Below, piece by piece: positions 24,067 to 31,416 of a stretch of DNA of 32,773 bases (its first letter is position 1; every line of letters begins with the position of its first letter). This DNA comes from Clostridium guangxiense. Its GTDB lineage: Bacteria > Bacillota > Clostridia > Clostridiales > Clostridiaceae. Location: contig NZ_JAJNKE010000042.1 in assembly GCF_021043395.1 (NCBI RefSeq), forward strand, positions 1 through 32,773, given 5' to 3'. Below the pieces are notes generated by a model. That model saw only the letters and a list, made by a program, of their open reading frames with translations. It was not told where the DNA came from and did no database searches. The position numbers and the translations under genes are program-made.

Positions 24067-24518
24067 TGGATGGACAAGCTGGTACATGTAATCTAAGTTT
24101 AATTGATGTATATGTCGAAAATATTAATTTTATACGAAATGAAAAATACAATTCGAATGATAAGGACTTAAATTTTAGTTTACATCCAATAGTTCAAGTT
24201 TCAAAGGATGAAAAGAAATGTAAGAGTATATTTGATGCTGAAATAACTGATAATAAAGATGAATCTTTAAATATTAAAATTAGAATTATTGGCGTTTTTG
24301 GATTATTAAACTTTAGTTCGTTAAACAAGGATGTAAGAGAAAGTTTAGTTATTAAAAATACTTTAGCTATTTTATTTCCTTATTTGAGAAGCTTTATAAC
24401 GACATTAACAGCTCAATCAGGAATAAAGCCTATAATTTTGCCACCAATAAATATATCCGCTTTAATAGACTCTGACAGGTATTCTAAGAAAATGGGAGAT
24501 AAAAAGGATAAAGCTTAA
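24066..24518 (+). CDS. SecB-like chaperone (CmdC-like)
   Basis: This is a 150-aa protein with the strand and helix plan of SecB. The beta strands LIDVYVENINFI, FDAEITDN and LNIKIRIIGVFGL come first. The SecB signature follows as LAILFPYLRSFITTLTAQSG (about 100-119) and then IKPIILPPINISAL (120-133), corresponding to LFPYAR...L.....P...L.PVNF.AL of true SecB. Clostridia normally lack the SecB export pathway, so this chaperone is very likely dedicated to the adjacent toxin-antitoxin pair. In toxin-antitoxin-chaperone modules, it holds the antitoxin in a protease-resistant form until phage products or stress divert it. It ends inside the terminator stem. Confidence 0.8.
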   Translation: MDGQAGTCNLSLIDVYVENINFIRNEKYNSNDKDLNFSLHPIVQVSKDEKKCKSIFDAEITDNKDESLNIKIRIIGVFGLLNFSSLNKDVRESLVIKNTLAILFPYLRSFITTLTAQSGIKPIILPPINISALIDSDRYSKKMGDKKDKA

Positions 24519-24545
24519 AGTTGATTTATAAGTTTTATCCTTTTT
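24501..24545 (+). terminator. Terminator of the TAC operon
   Basis: AAAAAGGATAAAGCTTA (24501-24517) pairs over 17 positions with TAAGTTTTATCCTTTTT (24529-24545), one G-T. The stem begins in the last codons of the chaperone gene. Confidence 0.85.
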
Positions 24546-24653
24546 ATTTGTAACAAAACAGTGGTTAACATGCTGAATTTAATTTATAAGTAAGAGATTA
24601 AAGCTTACTAAAATTTTTCTAAAGCATTTAAAATATAATATATATTATAATGA

Positions 24654-24688
24654 AAACACGTAGTATCAGCGTTTGACACCACGTGTTT
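24654..24688. terminator. Long interrupted hairpin in the intergenic stretch
   Basis: AAACACGT (24654-24661) pairs with ACGTGTTT (24681-24688), and internally GTATCA (24663-24668) with TGACAC (24674-24679), with A-C mismatches at two places. A T-rich tail (ATTTAT) follows. It could be a terminator, or a recombination site. A smaller perfect 7-bp hairpin (AGGTAGT/ACTACCT, 24716-24736) follows. No gene is seen in 24546-24816. Confidence 0.45.
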
Positions 24689-24816
24689 ATTTATATCGAT
24701 TGAATTGCTATACGGAGGTAGTACATATAACTACCTACTGTCAATAAAATATATTCCTTGAAGGACATATTTATAACTTACATTATTAATTTAAGAAAAT
24801 TAATTCATAGAATAAC

Positions 24817-24843
24817 AAAAGGAGCAATGTTAATGCTCCTTTT
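24817..24843. terminator. Bidirectional terminator
   Basis: AAAAGGAGCA (24817-24826) pairs perfectly over 10 bp with TGCTCCTTTT (24834-24843). It can act in both directions and separates the prophage side from the host side. Confidence 0.75.
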
Positions 24844-24947
24844 GACGTCAAAAATTCGTCAAAAATAAATTAAAATTTATAATATGTTTTGACGATACAA
24901 CTATTTTTTAAGTCTAACTTAAAGCCACTTAATTAATACGTTTTGAC
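24840..24947. repeat. Cluster of TTTTGACG motifs
   Basis: TTTTGACG occurs at 24840-24847 (forming with the inverted copy the perfect palindrome TTTTGACGTCAAAA, 24840-24853), inverted at 24857-24864, direct at 24887-24894, and as TTTTGAC at 24941-24947. Repeated short motifs in both orientations in a gene-free stretch at the edge of a prophage are expected of integrase arm sites in an attachment site, but a host regulator is an alternative. Confidence 0.4.
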
Positions 24948-24956
24948 TAACTTTAA

Positions 24957-25019
24957 TCGAAATTATATGATACTCGTATATACTACTACAATATGCAATT
25001 TGAGGGCTTAGGAGCGTAA
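24957..25019 (+). pseudogene. Possible 3' end of an interrupted host gene
   Basis: An open frame ends SKLYDTRIYYYNMQFEGLGA then TAA at 25017-25019, with no start and a stop (TAA 24954) just upstream. It is directly followed by a perfect terminator. Such an orphan 3' end at a prophage edge would fit an attachment site in a gene's end. Very short, so uncertain. Confidence 0.25.
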
Positions 25020-25025
25020 TAAAAG

Positions 25026-25054
25026 CAGCACTGGTGAAATACTGGTGCTGTTTT
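25026..25054 (+). terminator. Terminator without an obvious upstream gene
   Basis: CAGCACTGGT (25026-25035) pairs with ACTGGTGCTG (25041-25050) in all ten positions (two wobble), loop GAAAT, then TTTTATTTT. It lies 7 bases after the orphan stop at 25019. In 25055-25173 I see only an inverted repeat, CCAATACT (25106-25113) with AGTATTGG (25155-25162), whose right arm overlaps the next ribosome binding site. Confidence 0.75.
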
Positions 25055-25173
25055 ATTTTAAATATTAAAATTAACATTATCATGGTTTATAAATAATAAA
25101 ATATACCAATACTATATATAGATTTAGTGAAGTGTAGATACTGTGAATTGAAAAAGTATTGGAAGTGTAATTT

Positions 25174-25446
25174 ATGATAGTGAAAGGGATATTAAAAAAT
25201 ATAGATTATGGAGATTCTAGTGAAAATATTAACGGAATAGAAGTTTTGGCTGAGGAAATAGGCGATGAATATTATATTTTAGAAGTAGTCCATAAAGAAG
25301 AGGAAGAAAAATTTTTAAATATATTCTATAATATAATGAGAGAACAGTTTAAAGTAGCTTACTCCCTTGAAGAATTTAAAGAAATATGGGGGGATGGATA
25401 CTTTACTGTAGATAAATCTCAGCTGGAAGTAAAGGGAAAACAATAG
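25174..25446 (+). CDS. Hypothetical acidic protein upstream of alsD
   Basis: This 90-aa acidic protein (VKGILKNIDYGDSSENINGI, IGDEYYILEVVHKEEEEKFL) shows a mixed strand/helix pattern and a Trp-containing helix near the end (EEFKEIWGDGYFTVDKS). No family recognised. GGAAGTG is upstream. It lies 21 bases before alsD in the same direction and is probably transcribed with it. Confidence 0.55.
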   Translation: MIVKGILKNIDYGDSSENINGIEVLAEEIGDEYYILEVVHKEEEEKFLNIFYNIMREQFKVAYSLEEFKEIWGDGYFTVDKSQLEVKGKQ

Positions 25447-25467
25447 AACTTTAGGATGGTGAAACCA

Positions 25468-26184
25468 ATGGAGAAAAATAAAATTCCAAATCATATTTAT
25501 CAGATGTCTACTATAAATGCACTGGTATCAGGTTTGTATGATGGTTATATATCGCTTAATAAGCTTTTAAAAAAAGGTGATGTTGGTATAGGAACCTTTA
25601 AAGATTTAGATGGAGAACTTACCCTATTAAATGGAACATTTTATAGGACAAGACCTGATGGAACGGTATATGCTTGCGATAAAAATGAGTCCATTCCGTT
25701 TGCAGTGGTAACGGAATTTAAGAATTACAGCAATTTTGAAATGAAGGATTGCAGCTCATATGAAGAAATAAAAGAGAAGCTAGACAGCAAAATTGAAAGT
25801 AAAAATATTTTTTATGCTTTTAAAATAGAAGGAATATTTGAACATGTAAAGACAAGAACGGTTGTAAAGCAGAAAAAACCATATAGACCTATGTCTGAAG
25901 TGGTCAAGGATCAACCTATATTTGAGTATAAATATGCAAAAGGGTACATAATAGGCTTTAGGTGTCCGGATTATGTTGAAGGGCTTAATGTGCCTGGGTA
26001 TCATTTTCATTTTATAAGTGAGGATAGAAAATTTGGAGGTCATGTTATTGAATGTGGTGTAAAAAAAGCAAGTGTATGTTTTCAAGATTGCTTTTGCTTT
26101 AGAATGGAACTTCCAGAAAATGAAAGCTTTTATAGCCTGAAGGTTGAAGATAGAAAAGATGAAATAAGTAGAGTAGAAAGATAG
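25468..26184 (+). CDS. alsD: Alpha-acetolactate decarboxylase
   Basis: This 238-aa enzyme (budA/alsD family) converts 2-acetolactate to acetoin with loss of CO2, steering pyruvate to neutral products and relieving excess acetolactate. The family motifs are present: GIGTFKDLDGELTLLNGTFY, then FAVVTEF, and the metal site GYHFHF...GGHV with His179, His181 and His192 as zinc ligands. ATG 25468 is chosen over ATG 25456 since GGTG (25458-25461) then lies six bases upstream; the N-terminus MEKNKIPNHIYQMSTINALV also fits the family. It ends close to a convergent ABC-F gene with a shared terminator between. Confidence 0.95.
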   Translation: MEKNKIPNHIYQMSTINALVSGLYDGYISLNKLLKKGDVGIGTFKDLDGELTLLNGTFYRTRPDGTVYACDKNESIPFAVVTEFKNYSNFEMKDCSSYEEIKEKLDSKIESKNIFYAFKIEGIFEHVKTRTVVKQKKPYRPMSEVVKDQPIFEYKYAKGYIIGFRCPDYVEGLNVPGYHFHFISEDRKFGGHVIECGVKKASVCFQDCFCFRMELPENESFYSLKVEDRKDEISRVER

Positions 26185-26243
26185 AATAGTTAATATTTGA
26201 CAGCGTATAGTTAGAAATGAAAATTAATAGGATATATAAGAAA

Positions 26244-26273
26244 AAAGTGCGAGAAATTAAAATCCCGCACTTT
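26244..26273. terminator. Shared bidirectional terminator between alsD and the ABC-F gene
   Basis: AAAGTGCGAGA (26244-26254) pairs with TCCCGCACTTT (26263-26273) through 11 positions. The minus strand has a T6 tail, so it mainly stops the ABC-F gene. Confidence 0.8.
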
Positions 26274-26280
26274 AGTTATA

Positions 26281-27873
26281 TTAGTTTTTACCTGCAGCTT
26301 CTAAATATTCATCATAAGATATTTTCTTATCAACTATTCCGCTGTCAGTTATTTCTATAATTCTGTTGGCAATAGTTTGAATAAACTGATGGTCGTGTGA
26401 AGTAAATAGGAGGTTACCCTTATAGTCACAAAGCCCATTATTTAAAGCTGTGATGGATTCTAGGTCAAGGTGGTTTGTAGGCTGGTCAAAAATAAGTACA
26501 TTTGCACTGCTAAGCATCATTTTTGCAAGCATACATCTTACCTTTTCTCCTCCAGATAAAACACTGGCCTCTTTTAAAGCTTCTTCTCCGGAAAATAACA
26601 TTCTTCCAAGGAAGCCTCTTAAATAAGTTTCGGATTTCTCCTCTGAATACTGACGAAGCCAATCAACAAGGCTTAAATTAACATTGTTGAAAAATTCAGA
26701 GTTATCCTTAGGAAAATAAGCAGTGGTAATGGTAATTCCCCATTTAAAGCTTCCACTATCTGGTTCCATTTCTCCGCTTAGTATTTTAAATAGTGTAGTT
26801 ATTCCAATTTCATTGTCGCCAACAAAGGCGATTTTATCATTTTTTGAAACTATAAAGCTAACATTATTAAGAACCTTTACTCCATCTATGGTTTTGCTTA
26901 TGCCATCAACAGTTAGTATGTCATTTCCGGCTTCTCTTTCTGGTTTGAAGCCAACAAAAGGATATTTTCTGCTGGAAGGCTGTATATCTTCAAGAGAGAT
27001 TTTATCGAGCATTTTTTTACGTGAAGTTGCCTGCTTGGATTTTGAAGCATTAGCACTAAAACGCGCAATAAAGTCTTGAAGCTCTTTTATTTTTTCTTCC
27101 TTTTTCTTGTTTTGATCCTTTGCCATTTGAAGTGCTAGTTGGCTTGATTCGTACCAGAAGTCATAGTTTCCAACATATAATTTTATCTTTCCAAAATCAA
27201 CATCAGCCATGGTAGTACAAACTTTATTTAAAAAGTGTCTATCATGGGATACAACAATTACTGTACCTTCAAAGTTTATTAAAAACTCTTCAAGCCAGTT
27301 TATTGATTTTATGTCAAGATGGTTTGTAGGCTCGTCTAGAAGTAGTATTCCAGGGTTGCCGAAAAGAGCCTGTGCAAGTAATACCTTTACCTTTTCTGAA
27401 CCTGTAAGCTCAGACATTTTTTTATTGTGATAAGATGTGTCTATGCCAAGTCCTTGAAGTAAGGTAGCTGCTTCTGATTCAGCTTCCCAGCCATTTAATT
27501 CTGCAAATTCTCCTTCAAGTTGAGAGGCTTTTATTCCGTCCTCATCATTAAAATCTGGTTTTGCATATAGTGCATCTTTTTCTTTCATTATGCTGTAGAG
27601 TCTTTCATTTCCCATGATTACTGTTTCCAAAACTTCATAATCATCGTATCCAAAATGGTCCTGTTTTAAAACAGACATTCTAGTGTTTGGAGGTATAATA
27701 ACTTCTCCTGTGTTTGGTTCTATTTCGCCAGATAAAATTTTTAAAAATGTACTTTTACCAGCACCATTTGCACCTATAACGCCGTAGCAGTTTCCAGGTG
27801 TAAATTTTAGATTTACATCTTCAAAAAGTTTTCTCTCGCCGTATCTTAAACTTACGTTATTTACAGTTATCAA
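26281..27873 (-). CDS. ABC-F ATPase (YbiT/YkpA-like)
   Basis: This 530-aa soluble protein has two ATP-binding domains and no membrane part: the ABC-F class, which acts on ribosomes. NBD1 has Walker A GANGAGKST (34-42), signature LTGSE (156-160), Walker B LLLDEPTNHLD (177-187). A charged linker follows (about 240-305). NBD2 has GDNEIGITT (352-360), signature LSGGE (439-443), and IFDQPTNHLD (461-470). The lysine of the second Walker A is Ile358 and its catalytic Glu is Gln464, so the second site looks degenerate. The start is TTG 27873, 9 bases after AGGA. The family (YbiT/YkpA type) concerns translation quality rather than a specific drug, but resistance cannot be excluded. Confidence 0.9.
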   Translation of the reverse strand: MITVNNVSLRYGERKLFEDVNLKFTPGNCYGVIGANGAGKSTFLKILSGEIEPNTGEVIIPPNTRMSVLKQDHFGYDDYEVLETVIMGNERLYSIMKEKDALYAKPDFNDEDGIKASQLEGEFAELNGWEAESEAATLLQGLGIDTSYHNKKMSELTGSEKVKVLLAQALFGNPGILLLDEPTNHLDIKSINWLEEFLINFEGTVIVVSHDRHFLNKVCTTMADVDFGKIKLYVGNYDFWYESSQLALQMAKDQNKKKEEKIKELQDFIARFSANASKSKQATSRKKMLDKISLEDIQPSSRKYPFVGFKPEREAGNDILTVDGISKTIDGVKVLNNVSFIVSKNDKIAFVGDNEIGITTLFKILSGEMEPDSGSFKWGITITTAYFPKDNSEFFNNVNLSLVDWLRQYSEEKSETYLRGFLGRMLFSGEEALKEASVLSGGEKVRCMLAKMMLSSANVLIFDQPTNHLDLESITALNNGLCDYKGNLLFTSHDHQFIQTIANRIIEITDSGIVDKKISYDEYLEAAGKN

Positions 27874-27916
27874 AGCGTATTTTCCTTTCTATTTCAAATT
27901 TTCATAATTAGTTAAA

Positions 27917-27925
27917 ATTATAACA
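27917..27925 (-). promoter_or_regulatory. Extended -10 promoter of the ABC-F gene
   Basis: On the minus strand TGTTATAAT fits the extended -10 TGnTATAAT exactly, 44 bases before the TTG start. There is no good -35, as is usual for this promoter type. Confidence 0.5.
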
Positions 27926-28076
27926 TAAAACAGTTAGCATTCATAGATATATTTGATGTACATTAGATTTAAATAGCTCATTGTTAATCTTTATGATAGC
28001 AGTATTTTGTATAAATAATTTTTTATTATATGGTATTATATATATGTATGGAAAGCATGAAAGGATGATAAACATT

Positions 28077-30275
28077 ATGGGAAAGACATTAGTTTTAGCT
28101 GAAAAACCAAGTGTGGGAAGATCTCTTGCCAAGGTTTTAAAGGCTAATATAAATAAAAGGAGTTATTTAGAAGGAAACAATTATATAGTAACCTGGGCAC
28201 TGGGACATTTAGTTACCTTAGCAGACCCAGAAGCCTATGGAGATCAGTATAAAAGTTGGAGCATGGAAACTCTTCCTATGCTTCCAAGCAGAATGAAATT
28301 AAATGTAATCCCAAAAACCTCAAAGCAGTTTTCAGAGGTTAAAAAGGTTATGATGAGAAAAGATGTAGACGAACTTGTAATAGCTACAGATGCGGGAAGA
28401 GAAGGAGAGCTTGTTGCAAGATGGATAATAGAAAAGGCAGGCTTTAAAAAACCAATAAAGCGTTTATGGATTTCCTCTCAAACAGATAAGGCTATAAAAG
28501 AAGGCTTTGCTAAATTAAAACCGGGAAAAGAATATGACAACTTGTACAGAGCAGCACAGTGTAGAGCAGAAGCGGATTGGTATGTAGGATTGAATGTTAC
28601 AAGAGCTTTAACCTGCAAGTATAATGCTCAGCTTTCAGCAGGAAGAGTTCAAACTCCAACACTTGCTATGATTGTGCAAAGGGAAGAGGAGATAAAGAAT
28701 TTTAAGCCAAGAAGTTATTATAATATAAAGGCAAAGGCTAATGGATATACAATGCACTGGCAGAACAAAAACGGAAACTTCAATACTTTTAATGAAGATG
28801 AAGCAAAAAATGTAGTTTCAAAGGTAAGAGGACAAAAAGGAAATATTATAGAAGTTGTTCAAAGTGAAAAGAAGAAGTATTCACCAGCACTTTATGATTT
28901 GACTGAGCTTCAAAGAGATGCAAATAGATTCTTTGGGTTTTCTGCAAAGCAAACTTTGTCTATAATGCAAAGACTTTATGAAAATTATAAGTTTTTGACT
29001 TATCCAAGGACAGATTCAAGGTATATCTCACACGATATTGTGCCAACACTTCCAGATAGACTTAAAGCTATAGCTGTTGGCAAGTACAGCAGGTTTGCTA
29101 GCGAAATATTAAGAGGAAAAATAAAGGCAAATAAAAGCTTTGTTGATGACACCAAGGTTTCAGATCACCATGCTATAATTCCAACAGAAGAAAGGGTTTC
29201 TCTTTCACTTTTAAGTAGCGAAGAAATGAAGATATATGATTTAGTTGTAAAGAGATTTTTAAGCATAATGCTTCCTCCTTTTGAATATACTCAAACAACT
29301 GTAAAGGCAGAGGTAAACGGAGAAATCTTTACTGCTTCAGGAAAAGTGGTTAAATCAAAGGGTTGGAAAGCTGTATATGATAAAGAAGAGGATTTTGATG
29401 AAAAAAGCGAAAATGAATTAAAAGATCAAATACTTCCGCAAGTTAATAAGGGGGATGAGGTAGCTTTTTCTACAGTAAATATGGATACCTTGCAGACAAA
29501 ACCGCCAGCAAGATTTACAGAAGCGGCACTTCTTTCTGCTATGGAAAATCCTCAAAAGTATGTTCAAATGGATAAGGCAAGTTCAAAAACTCTTGGGGAG
29601 ACTGGTGGACTTGGAACAGTGGCTACAAGGGCAGATATAATAGAAAAGCTTTATAATACATTTTATGTAGAGAAGAACGGAAAAGAAATGATTCCAACTT
29701 CAAAGGGAAAACAGGTAGTAGAGCTTGTACCACAGGACTTAAAATCTCCTCTTTTAACTGCAAAATGGGAAATGGATTTAGAATCCATAAGTAAGGGAAG
29801 ATTAAATGGAAAAAACTTTGTTGATAACATGAAAAACTATGCTTCAAAGCTTGTAGACGATGTTAAAGGCAGCAAGGATAAATTTAAATATGATAATATT
29901 ACAGGCAAGAAGTGCCCACAATGCGGAAAATATATGCTTGAGGTAAAAGGGAAAAATGGTAAAATGCTTGTGTGTCAGGATAGGGAATGTGGCTACAGAG
30001 AGAATTTAAGTAGATTTACTAATGTAAGATGTCCAGAATGCCATAAAAAGCTTGAACTTAGAGGAGAAGGAGAAGGAAAAATATATGTTTGCACAACTTG
30101 TAGCTTTAGAGAAAAGTACTCTTCTTTCCAAAAAAGATTTAAGGAAAATAATAATAAATTAAATAAAAAAGAAGTATCAAATTACATGAAGAAAATGAAA
30201 AAGGAAGCTGAAACTCCAATGAATAATCCATTTGGAGATTTAGCAGCATTGCTTAAGAAGAACAATGCGAAGTAA
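28077..30275 (+). CDS. topB: DNA topoisomerase III
   Basis: This 732-aa type IA topoisomerase decatenates and relaxes DNA through a transient 5'-phosphotyrosine bond. It has the N-terminal Toprim domain (TLVLAEKPSVGRSLAKVL, DAGREGELVARWII), the catalytic tyrosine in LTYPRTDSRYIS (Tyr309), and ETGGLGTVATRADIIEKL near the end of the core. The C-terminus has two zinc-finger-like Cys clusters (CPQCGKYM...CQDRECGYR and CPECHKKL...CTTCSF). Starts at 28065 and upstream are possible, but MGKTLVLAEK at 28077 is the usual N-terminus, and AGGATG (28062-28067) serves as ribosome binding site. It diverges from the ABC-F gene. Clostridial chromosomes often carry this as a stand-alone gene. Confidence 0.95.
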   Translation: MGKTLVLAEKPSVGRSLAKVLKANINKRSYLEGNNYIVTWALGHLVTLADPEAYGDQYKSWSMETLPMLPSRMKLNVIPKTSKQFSEVKKVMMRKDVDELVIATDAGREGELVARWIIEKAGFKKPIKRLWISSQTDKAIKEGFAKLKPGKEYDNLYRAAQCRAEADWYVGLNVTRALTCKYNAQLSAGRVQTPTLAMIVQREEEIKNFKPRSYYNIKAKANGYTMHWQNKNGNFNTFNEDEAKNVVSKVRGQKGNIIEVVQSEKKKYSPALYDLTELQRDANRFFGFSAKQTLSIMQRLYENYKFLTYPRTDSRYISHDIVPTLPDRLKAIAVGKYSRFASEILRGKIKANKSFVDDTKVSDHHAIIPTEERVSLSLLSSEEMKIYDLVVKRFLSIMLPPFEYTQTTVKAEVNGEIFTASGKVVKSKGWKAVYDKEEDFDEKSENELKDQILPQVNKGDEVAFSTVNMDTLQTKPPARFTEAALLSAMENPQKYVQMDKASSKTLGETGGLGTVATRADIIEKLYNTFYVEKNGKEMIPTSKGKQVVELVPQDLKSPLLTAKWEMDLESISKGRLNGKNFVDNMKNYASKLVDDVKGSKDKFKYDNITGKKCPQCGKYMLEVKGKNGKMLVCQDRECGYRENLSRFTNVRCPECHKKLELRGEGEGKIYVCTTCSFREKYSSFQKRFKENNNKLNKKEVSNYMKKMKKEAETPMNNPFGDLAALLKKNNAK

Positions 30276-30410
30276 CAATGCTTCGTTGCGTTAAAAAAAT
30301 CCTATAAATCTAAGTGGTTATTAAAAAAGTGGCTGCTTTGGGTTCTAGAAGGATAATGGGCTATGCCCAAATCAATATCACTTTACCTCAAATTCCAAGT
30401 TGTTCATATA

Positions 30411-30454
30411 AAAAAACTGTTCAACTAATATAGCTATTAGTTGAACAGTTTTTT
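30411..30454. terminator. Strong perfect terminator
   Basis: Bases 30411-30430 (AAAAAACTGTTCAACTAATA) pair perfectly over 20 bp with 30435-30454, loop TAGC, followed by T2ATG. It insulates topB from the kinase island; the stem is symmetrical, so it works both ways. Confidence 0.9.
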
Positions 30455-30460
30455 TATGTA

Positions 30461-30490
30461 TTGAATAATGATGGGAAAATAAACTATAAT
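30461..30490 (+). promoter_or_regulatory. Promoter of the HipT-like kinase gene
   Basis: TTGAAT (30461-30466), 18 bases, TATAAT (30485-30490). It is 29 bases before ATG 30519, and AGGAGG (30508-30513) is the ribosome binding site. Confidence 0.65.
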
Positions 30491-30518
30491 TAAATTAAAA
30501 TAGTTGCAGGAGGATAAA

Positions 30519-31416
30519 ATGAATCAACTAATTAATTTTGACGATTGGCAAGTGGATGAAGATTCTCCTTTTGGTAGTGGTGCTAGTGAGAAAAAATGGC
30601 TGATAAATATTAAAACTAAGCAAAAAGGTATATTTAAATTCCCTAAAGAATTAACTACAGGTGAATTAACAGGGGAATATTGGGCTGAAAAATTAGCAGC
30701 ACAATTAGCTAATGTTTTAGGTATTGAATGTGCAAAAGTTGATATAGGAATCTATAATGGTAGAATAGGTTCTATGAGTTATATGCTTTTAAAAGAAGAT
30801 GAGGAATTAATTGAAGGAATTCAATATATATAAGGAATACGATCAAGAGAAGTTTATAGATTATGGAACAGGAGAATCTTATTCTATAAATATGATTTTA
30901 AATTCTATTAAAGGAACAGAGCTAGAGGATAGATTTTTAATAATACCTATTTTTGATGCATTAATTGGCAATAGTGATAGTCATCATAGTAATTGGGGGA
31001 TAGTTAAAAATAATGTTAGCGCAAATATAAGAATATCACCGCTTTATGATAATGGATCATCTTTATGTTGTCTTATTGCAGATAAAGATGTTGAAAATTT
31101 TTTGAGAGATAAAATGAAATTTGAATCACTTATTTATGGAAAGTCAAAGTCTATGATAAGGTGGCAAGGAAATAAGAGAATAAGACATTTTCAATTAGTT
31201 AAGCATATTAAAGAAAATTATTATGATGAAACAATTGAATTTATAGAGGGTATTAAAGAAAACTTAACACCTTCTAAGCTACAGGAAATGATATATGCAT
31301 ATAGTGATAATATAATTAGTGCTTCAATTAAAGAACTATTATATGCATTTTTGATAGAGAGAAGAAAAAGAATTATTGAAATATATTTTGGAGAAAAGGA
31401 GGATGAAAATGAGTAG
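30519..31416 (+). pseudogene. HipA/HipT-like Ser/Thr kinase, broken by a 2-bp frameshift
   Basis: Two overlapping frames together make one HipA-type kinase of about 299 aa. Part 1 (30519-30833, 104 aa) has the glycine-containing N-lobe (SPFGSGASEKKWL), the ATP lysine strand GIFKFPK, the helix TGEYWAEKLAAQLANVLGIE, and DIGIYNGRIGSMSYMLL. It ends at TAA 30831 in a (TA)4 run. Part 2 (to 31416) has the catalytic loop LIGNSDSHHSNWGI and the metal-binding ISPLYDNGSS. One extra TA would join them as IQYIYKEYDQ, so loss of one TA unit is the simplest explanation. It may be off-phase, dead, or a sequencing error. It lacks the N-subdomain of HipA, as HipT does; that part is encoded by the next gene. 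The second Asp motif has Ser where GN.DRH is commoner. Confidence 0.85.

Noticed and set aside
24838-24894. Repeated TTTTGACG as a CRISPR-like array
   Set aside because: Repeats are only 8 bases, in both orientations and unevenly spaced; no cas gene and no spacer structure.
25106-25162. Inverted repeat CCAATACT/AGTATTGG before the hypothetical gene upstream of alsD, as a regulatory RNA
   Set aside because: The 8-bp arms are separated by 41 bases and cover the ribosome binding site only partly; not strong enough to call.
26723-27079. Plus-strand open frames of 118 and 73 codons opposite the ABC-F gene
   Set aside because: They are antisense shadows of a well conserved ABC-F coding region.
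30276-30300. CTTCGTTGCGTTAAAA resembling CTTCGTTTGTTAAAAG near 32745-32760, as possible direct repeats flanking the kinase island
   Set aside because: The match is short and imperfect, and both are near simple hairpins; no recombinase is seen between them.
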